Shown one piece after another: positions 58,617 to 64,000 of a stretch of 64,000 bases of DNA (positions are counted from its first letter, which is position 1; every line of letters starts with the position of its first letter). The translations under genes were made by a program, and so were the position numbers. This DNA comes from Heliocidaris erythrogramma (lineage: Eukaryota; Echinodermata; Echinoidea; Camarodonta; Echinometridae): contig CM046869.1 in assembly GCA_025617745.1 (NCBI GenBank), forward strand, positions 5,170,244 to 5,234,243, read 5' to 3'. The notes beneath the pieces are model-generated. The model made no database searches. It was not told where the DNA came from and saw only the letters and a list, made by a program, of their open reading frames with translations.

Positions 58617-58728
58617 CTTGTACGGTAATGATATCTAGATATCCAATATATATATTAGTATCTTTTAATTTTTTCTTAAAGAAAGCACTAAATATCAAAG
58701 ATGATAGCTTTTTGACAAAATATTCCAT
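58617..58728 (-). CDS. candidate start exon of the 47.8-58.7 kb locus
   Basis: Minus strand. The ATG at 58728 has A at -3 and G at +4 (AGCATGG), and the exon ends in a strong donor (GTACAAG then GTAAGC). It codes 37 residues plus one base: MEYFVKKLSSLIFSAFFKKK and then LKDTNIYIGYLDIITVQ. The N-terminus is amphipathic and basic-hydrophobic, but not a clean signal peptide. The one-base overhang joins in phase to frame B of the 56.9-kb exon. The reading frame also stays open upstream of the ATG for ten codons, up to the edge of a MITE (58753). An acceptor (CACACCAG) just before the ATG means this may instead be an internal exon. AT-rich codons lower the confidence. Confidence 0.3.
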
Positions 58729-58752
58729 GCTCTGGTGTGACAGTGGAATTTG

Positions 58753-59130
58753 GGTGCGTTTATACTTTCTTTTTGAAGGCAGAATGAGCGTTTTGAAACG
58801 CTCATCTAAAATGCAATTTCACGGGGTACTGTTTATACTTCTTTTATCCAGGTGAATTCAGTCTTTGCAGCTGGTTTCGCAAAAAACCACACTGCGCATA
58901 TACTACTAGTTTATAGGACGTCATATAAACACGTTTACAATGATTGTGCATTTATGCTTCCCCAGAAAAACCATGTTTTGGGAGAAACGCTGACTAAAAA
59001 CGCATCTTTTTGTGAGTTTTACATCAGCATTTATATATGAAAATGACTGTGGATGCAACCAAGTTTTGAACTATTAACATGTAATAAAAGGACGATTCTG
59101 GCCTGAAAAATGGGAGCATAAATGCACTCT
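58753..59130. mobile_element. MITE with GGTGCGTTTATACT-type ends
   Basis: Left GGTGCGTTTATACTTTC and inverse right GAGTGCATTTATGCTCCC are imperfect inverted repeats. Inside, ATGAGCGTTT and AAACGCTCAT form a near-perfect palindrome at about 58786-58807, and 'gtttatact' type words recur. It is about 378 bp, no transposase. Confidence 0.6.
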
Positions 59131-59318
59131 TTGAAATCTGATATGTCATTCTAATACCATACAAACTTCTCAAGTTGCACCAGAGATTATTAAAATACCA
59201 CATTACGCTAACGATGCTTCGTAAAATTGCTAGAAAAAGTCAAAGTTTGGGTGACAGGGGTGTAGCTTGAGGAAGGTGCTGGGGTGATACGTACACCTCA
59301 CTCAAACCAGGGAACTTA

Positions 59319-59638
59319 AAGGCTTTTTACACTTGATTTTTTAACCCCGTACTATCCTTAACCAAGGACTATATTTTTTGCTGTTCTCATTGGCAGTTTT
59401 AGTCCCGTACTATCTCCCTAGCCACAGCACTTATCCCCTCCTTGGTGTGGCTAACCCTGCTTTTTTTCCAGGGCTGAAAGAGTCCTGTACTATCTTTGGA
59501 GTTAGCCCACTTTGGTAAAATGCAATGTGAAAAGAAAGTGGGATAAGCTTTGTCCCGTACTATCGGTGGGGCTAAATCCTCGTTTAGCCCCACCGATAGT
59601 ACGGGACCAAGCCAAATTTTGCAAGTGTAAATAGCCTA
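59319..59638. mobile_element. Harbinger-like MITE with repeated CCCGTACTATC
   Basis: Left AAGGCTTTTTACACTTG and inverse right TAGGCTATTTACACTTG, each beside TTA (59316-59318 and 59639-59641). A 3-bp TTA/TWA duplication is typical of PIF/Harbinger. The word CCCGTACTATC or a one-base variant occurs four times in one orientation and once inverted, and the last two form a perfect hairpin near 59551-59606 (GTCCCGTACTATCGGTGGGG ... CCCCACCGATAGTACGGGAC). Confidence 0.7.
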
Positions 59639-59773
59639 TTAGTTACTTTTCCCTGCTCAAACAATTTACTTCAATTCAGTCGTTACTACTGGCAAATTAA
59701 TATACCAATTTTTACGCCAGATGGTAAATTGAAACAAAATTACAATGTATGCACTTTTTTGTTACTTGATTAA

Positions 59774-60176
59774 CCCTTTCATGACAGGAATTATTCAAGA
59801 GCTAAATTGATCACATTTTGTTCTTCAAATTGGCAACCATAATATTTTTCTTTTAATGCTACATGGTTCTAATAAAATGCAATGTCTTTGAAAACAACAT
59901 ACAAGGTTAGGAATTTTGACGAAAAGTTGAAAAAGGTCACCAATTTTGATAAAAAAAACAATGATTTTAAACCTCTCAATGTGTTACCAATTTAAGGATT
60001 TTAAAGCTTATTCTCGTTTCTAAACTTCCTGGCATTAAACGCAATATGGTAATGCAACAAAAATGGACATTTGTTTGTGGATAAATTTTTGCTCTTTCTA
60101 CACATGCATTTGGTATATTTTTGAGAGCTTTGATTCAAAAGTTACTGAGCCAAACCACAAAATGTGGTCAAAAGGG
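59774..60176. mobile_element. piggyBac-like MITE
   Basis: TTAA at 59770-59773 and 60177-60180. CCCTTTCATGACAGG at the left and the inverse CCCTTTTGACCACATT at the right give a short imperfect terminal repeat. It is 403 bp with no transposase. Confidence 0.6.
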
Positions 60177-60179
60177 TTA

Positions 60180-62690
60180 ATAATGTTGTATGACTCCTCA
60201 CCCTTACTGAAAATATTCTGGCTCTGCCACTGTAGGATGAGGCTTTTTGACCAGATCACCGTTGAGCTGTAATGAGGTGGTGAGAGGCTTGTGGAGAGTA
60301 CAAGGTCATGTCATAACAACTGTCATGTGACCTCAAACGAGATCAAGTGAAAATGTGCTTTTTGAGCGAACTTCAGAATTTTGAGAAAGTGTATAGTGGT
60401 CTACTCTGCACATTTTGTACAGATATCCATTTGTTTGATTTATGAAAAATTATTGGGGAGATGTTTGATAATGATATAGATGTTTGCATTTTCTACAAAA
60501 GGGAAATAAATATCAGAGTGTGACTTATAACAATAAATTATGTTGGCATAATCTTTGATCATCAAAAACCTGGATTTTTCACAATAAAAACTTTTCGTGC
60601 AGTCCTGTCAAGTTAATTAACTCACTAAATGAACCTCCATGGTGAAGAAATATTGGCTACCCCTCCTCCTCCCCTACCCATCCCATCCCACCTCTCTCTC
60701 TCTCTCTCTCTCTCTCCCCCCCCCCCCCCCCCTTTATCCTCCTCTTCTTTCTCCCCATCCTCCTCCTCCTCTTCCCCTCCTCCTTCTCTTCCTACTCCTC
60801 CTTTCTCCCTCCTATCCTCTATCCATCCCTCCCTCTCCCCTCCTCCAAATATTTGCTATTGTTAACACTACACTTTCCAACATGCCATTTCATGTACGTC
60901 AGACCAAAGTCCTGAGAACTTTTAAATTGGGAAAGTACAGTATATTATTATCCACAGTGTAATTCATTTAAAAATAACAAAGGAGCAAATTCAAAGAGAC
61001 ACATTTCTTATCAAAATGACTAAGATGTTAAGACCATAATATGAATTCTTTGTAATGGGTTGAGAATGAATCCACACGAAATCTCGTCATTTACAGGATG
61101 TATTAGCATAATTAGCCTTGAAAAATCAAACTTTCCCAATTACAAATTCTTCAATTGCTCATTACTGCCCATGTGTACACCACATGTTCTAGATTTGGAA
61201 AATAAAGTTTCTTGAGAAATAAAAGCGCTAGGTCCACAATGTATGCAAGGATCGAGGTTCAAACAGATGGAGTCTCAACTAACAATAATTAATGCAAACA
61301 CCTGGCAGATTATAAAGGATGTACAATTGAATTAATAAACTGCCTTGAGTCTTTGAAGCGATGTCTGATGCTGCCAAAGTAAACAGGAAAGATTTAGAGA
61401 TGTTTTGACATTTGAATGTTTACAATGTGCAGTTAAATTCATAAATCAACAAAGAAAGAAAGTGAATGTGCAGTTTCAATGTAAATAATTTTGATTTCAT
61501 TCTGAAATTCCCCTGCTAAGGATTAATAATTTTGTTAGATATAACCTTAAAAGTGTCACAAATGTATGCTCTTTAAGAAAAATTTTAACACCTTTCTGCT
61601 CTTCCGATTATTAAATTACCATCGTGAAAAATGGCTCTAGGAAAAATAGCCAACCAAAGTAGTGGGCACACATGGCCAGTCAAGAAATTGTCATCCCAAA
61701 TCTGGTAAATTTGGCATTAAATATGTTTGTTTGAACCTTGTCATATCATTCATGTTCACTTTTTCGAAGTTCCATTTGGGTCTGCGAAAACTATCATTAT
61801 AACAGAATATCCTCCATTGTACTTAACCATGGTTATGCAATAAAACAGAATTTGATTTGTTTCCTCGTTTGGAAGAATGTTTTCGGAGAGCGCATACTTG
61901 TAATGTTTGTTGTCGCGGCATCAAAGCTCGCTTCATAGGGAAGCTGTCTGCTATGATTCCATCTGTTGTGAACCTCCTTTGTACATGTATGTGCAGTTTA
62001 TAATCAGTTGAAGAAATTGTACAAATTGTACAGAGAAAACTTCGGTTCGATCATTAGAGATTCATGCTGATTAAATGCGCAGTATAGGGCCATTGCGCTT
62101 AATAATAGCAGGTCATGTCAATAACAGCGCGCGCCCGGTCTTAGCCCCACCCAGTTAAAGACTTATATCCATTCACACACAAAATCTCTTGCCTCCTCTA
62201 TACGAACTTCGTATATCTGTAGGCTGCTCTAACCGGTCTTCAGATATATAGCTCGATGTTCACACAGGGAAAATTTGCTTTAGATCAGTTAATGAGCTTT
62301 AAACTAATAAGCCAAATCCATACGGTGAATTTTACCCTCATGTGAAAAGGATGACTCTAATCAGTAATTGTTGTACTCTTTAATTTTACAAAAAAAGTCA
62401 ATCTTCAATTAAAAAAATAAGAAACCTCGCCATGCAGTCATCAATTGCTTGGTTAACCTTCAAAAATTTATTCTCATGAAAGAATATTACTCCTGGAATC
62501 TGCTACAGTTCTGAAACCTGAAAATTATGAAACTGCAGACAAATATGATTGGTATCCCTTTGGTCACATGTACATGTACATTCACATTAAAGAATGTCAA
62601 ATAAAACCAGAAACTATTGTGAACCAAAACTTCCACAATATGGTAGGAATGGCCATTTTTACTGCAAGAAACTTCATGAATTATAAATGT
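60180..62690. other. noncoding stretch with pyrimidine microsatellite
   Basis: A (TC)n, poly-C and TCC-rich run lies at 60660-60845. A GC-richer part lies at 62090-62250. Short frames at 60629-60962 are translated repeat. No exon found. Confidence 0.35.
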
Positions 62691-62699
62691 TGTATTTAA

Positions 62700-63279
62700 A
62701 GGGCAATCCAACCTTGGTAATAAGATGATGTGTGTGAAAGCAGAAAAATAAGAAAACAGGATGATGAAAGTTTGAAAGAAATCGGACAAGGAATCAGACA
62801 GTTGTGGATGTTCGAAAAATGAGAGCACTACATCTATGCGGATCTCAAAGTGGCAATTTGGTGAGTCGATTGTAACATACTTGCCAATAGCTCTCCCGTT
62901 TTTCATACACAAAATGATCATTAATTTTTGGTTTTCTCTCAAGCGCCTTCTCTCGGGGCAGTACTCAAAAAATATTGGAGATAGCATATTGTTATAGGTC
63001 CTCATGAAAGAAACAGATCCTACTGAGTATTACATTTTGAAAAGATGAAATTTTAGTCATTTTGTGTATTGGAGCGAATGGGGGAGTTGTCCGCAACTAC
63101 ACATCACAGATGACATTACCTAATCGGCCAATTTGAAATTCCCATATGTATAGTGATTACAACTTTTAAAACTTCATAACTCTATTACTTTTCCAATTTC
63201 GTTCAAACTTTCATCAATTTGCTTCTTTGATTATTCCTCTACCTTTTAGAGCAACATGCCATTAAGGTTGGATTTCCCT
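62700..63279. mobile_element. TTAA-flanked MITE, family 1, copy 3
   Basis: AGGGCAATCCAACCTTGGTA ... AAGGTTGGATTTCCCT, flanked by TTAA (62696-62699 and 63280-63283). It is 580 bp. The 172-codon minus-strand frame at 62487-63005 lies mostly inside the left half and is chance. Confidence 0.88.
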
Positions 63280-63527
63280 TTAAATCATTTCACAACATTT
63301 AACTTTCGCAAATCTGGACCACTTGTTAAATCAATGCGTGCCACACTTTTTGGTTTTACAGTACACTGCATATCTTTCCTTTTACTAAAAAAGAAAATCC
63401 CCTCAAATTTTGATACACATATTAAAAAGATTACAGGAACCGAGTGACAATCTGGTACTCCTTGGACTGTCCGAAAGTGAGACTAAACACACAAATTGTC
63501 ATCCCACACAAACATTTTAATAAGGTT

Positions 63528-63622
63528 TCATGTTCCATCATTTGAATGAAATAACTCAGGAGTGAAAGCTTCTGGCCAGTCAAAGTCCTGCTGTTCAAGG
63601 TCAAGGGTGAAATTCCTTTTAT
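63528..63622 (-). CDS. probable terminal exon of a gene entering from the right
   Basis: Minus strand. A textbook acceptor (CCTTTCCTTTTCTTTATTAG) precedes base 63622. The exon holds two bases of a split codon, 30 codons and a TGA at 63528-63530. The C-terminal peptide reads KRNFTLDLEQQDFDWPEAF and ends FHSNDGT. It is acidic and aromatic, with balanced codon use unlike the AT-rich flanks. No canonical AATAAA is seen just downstream, though an ATTAAA-like hexamer lies within 15 bases of the stop. The TTAA MITE at 63279 would fall in or just after the 3' UTR. The upstream exons are outside the window or not recognised. No family is recognised. Confidence 0.42.
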
Positions 63623-64000
63623 CTAATAAAGAAAAGGAAAGGTTTAGTGTCATCAAATTGAGGCCGGAGGCGGACTGAGATGGACTGAGATGGACTTTTT
63701 CTGTTGTGGACTATGAAATACCCAATTTGTTGAGTCTGCTACCATGCATCTGTGTAGGCCTAATCTAAAAACTGTACATTTACATACCTTCAATTAAAGT
63801 AAAATACATGTTATAATGTATGAATGGCCTACTATATAAATGAGACGGTAAAAAGAGACCAAATTGAATTACCATTTTTTAGGTACCGGTACATGATGAG
63901 AAAATCAATTCATGTACTCAAATGCAATTACAAAATTTTCCATTTAGTACATGTACATGTATAGGAATAGTTTCTGAAAAATAAGCAACTGATACTAGGT

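Noticed and set aside
62200-62216. TATACGAACTTCGTATA resembles a loxP arm
   Set aside because: There is no 8-bp spacer or second 13-bp arm. It is a short chance palindrome.
62487-63005. 172-codon minus-strand frame, the second longest in the window
   Set aside because: More than half is family 1 MITE sequence, and the other copies do not keep the frame.
1-64000. CRISPR arrays, bacterial operons, rRNA, LTR or retroviral elements
   Set aside because: None seen. Codon, splice and repeat patterns are those of an animal nuclear genome.

Overview
The window looks like intergenic and intronic DNA of a marine invertebrate deuterostome, most likely an echinoid (sea urchin). It is AT-rich and has no compact gene organisation. 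It is crowded with short non-autonomous DNA transposons (MITEs), tRNA-derived SINEs, LINE 3' ends and microsatellites. The SINE body (a tRNA head, a block about a key 'cctttggcaagacatta' segment, and an ATT-repeat tail) and the MITE families look like those of echinoderm genomes. That assignment is recall and inference, since no database was searched.

Genes are sparse and were found only as single exons, judged by splice sites, reading frame and phase. All convincing ones lie on the minus strand. (1) A first coding exon at 35179-35374 has a textbook Kozak start and a GTAAGT donor, with a phase-compatible candidate second exon at 34676-34870. (2) A chain of phase-compatible exons runs from about 58.7 kb to 47.8 kb. 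Two of its exons have been tandemly duplicated, one into three copies and one into two. (3) A probable terminal exon at 63528-63622 ends a gene that enters from the right edge. No protein family could be named for any of them.

The mobile layer is the richest part. At least thirteen elements are bounded by TTAA. Most have termini AGGG/AGGA (Kolobok-like), and three have CCC termini (piggyBac-like). One, at 5060-6007, still carries a decayed THAP DNA-binding domain. Others are TA-flanked mariner-like MITEs with CAGTCAAACCTG ends, a Mutator-like MITE with a 9-bp target duplication that holds head-to-head telomere repeats (43665-44090), a long-armed foldback element built of GAGAC/GTCTC motifs (55221-55790), a Harbinger-like element, hAT-like elements, and a small hairpin family that shares the core TTGAGAGCCAGAAGGGC.

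Region by region: 0-6.5 kb is a MITE cluster. 6.5-16 kb is mostly unassigned AT-rich DNA with one SINE and nested MITEs. 16-20 kb holds two LINE 3' ends (CR1/L2-like and L1/Tx1-like). 20-25 kb is GA-microsatellite DNA with a 315-bp tandem duplication. 25-35 kb holds SINEs and MITEs. 35-38 kb is the 5' side of the 35-kb gene. 39-47 kb is a dense MITE field. 47-59 kb holds the second gene with a 0.7-kb polypurine tract and the foldback element. 59-64 kb holds MITEs and the terminal exon. No rRNA, tRNA gene, CRISPR array, or retroviral or LTR element was seen.
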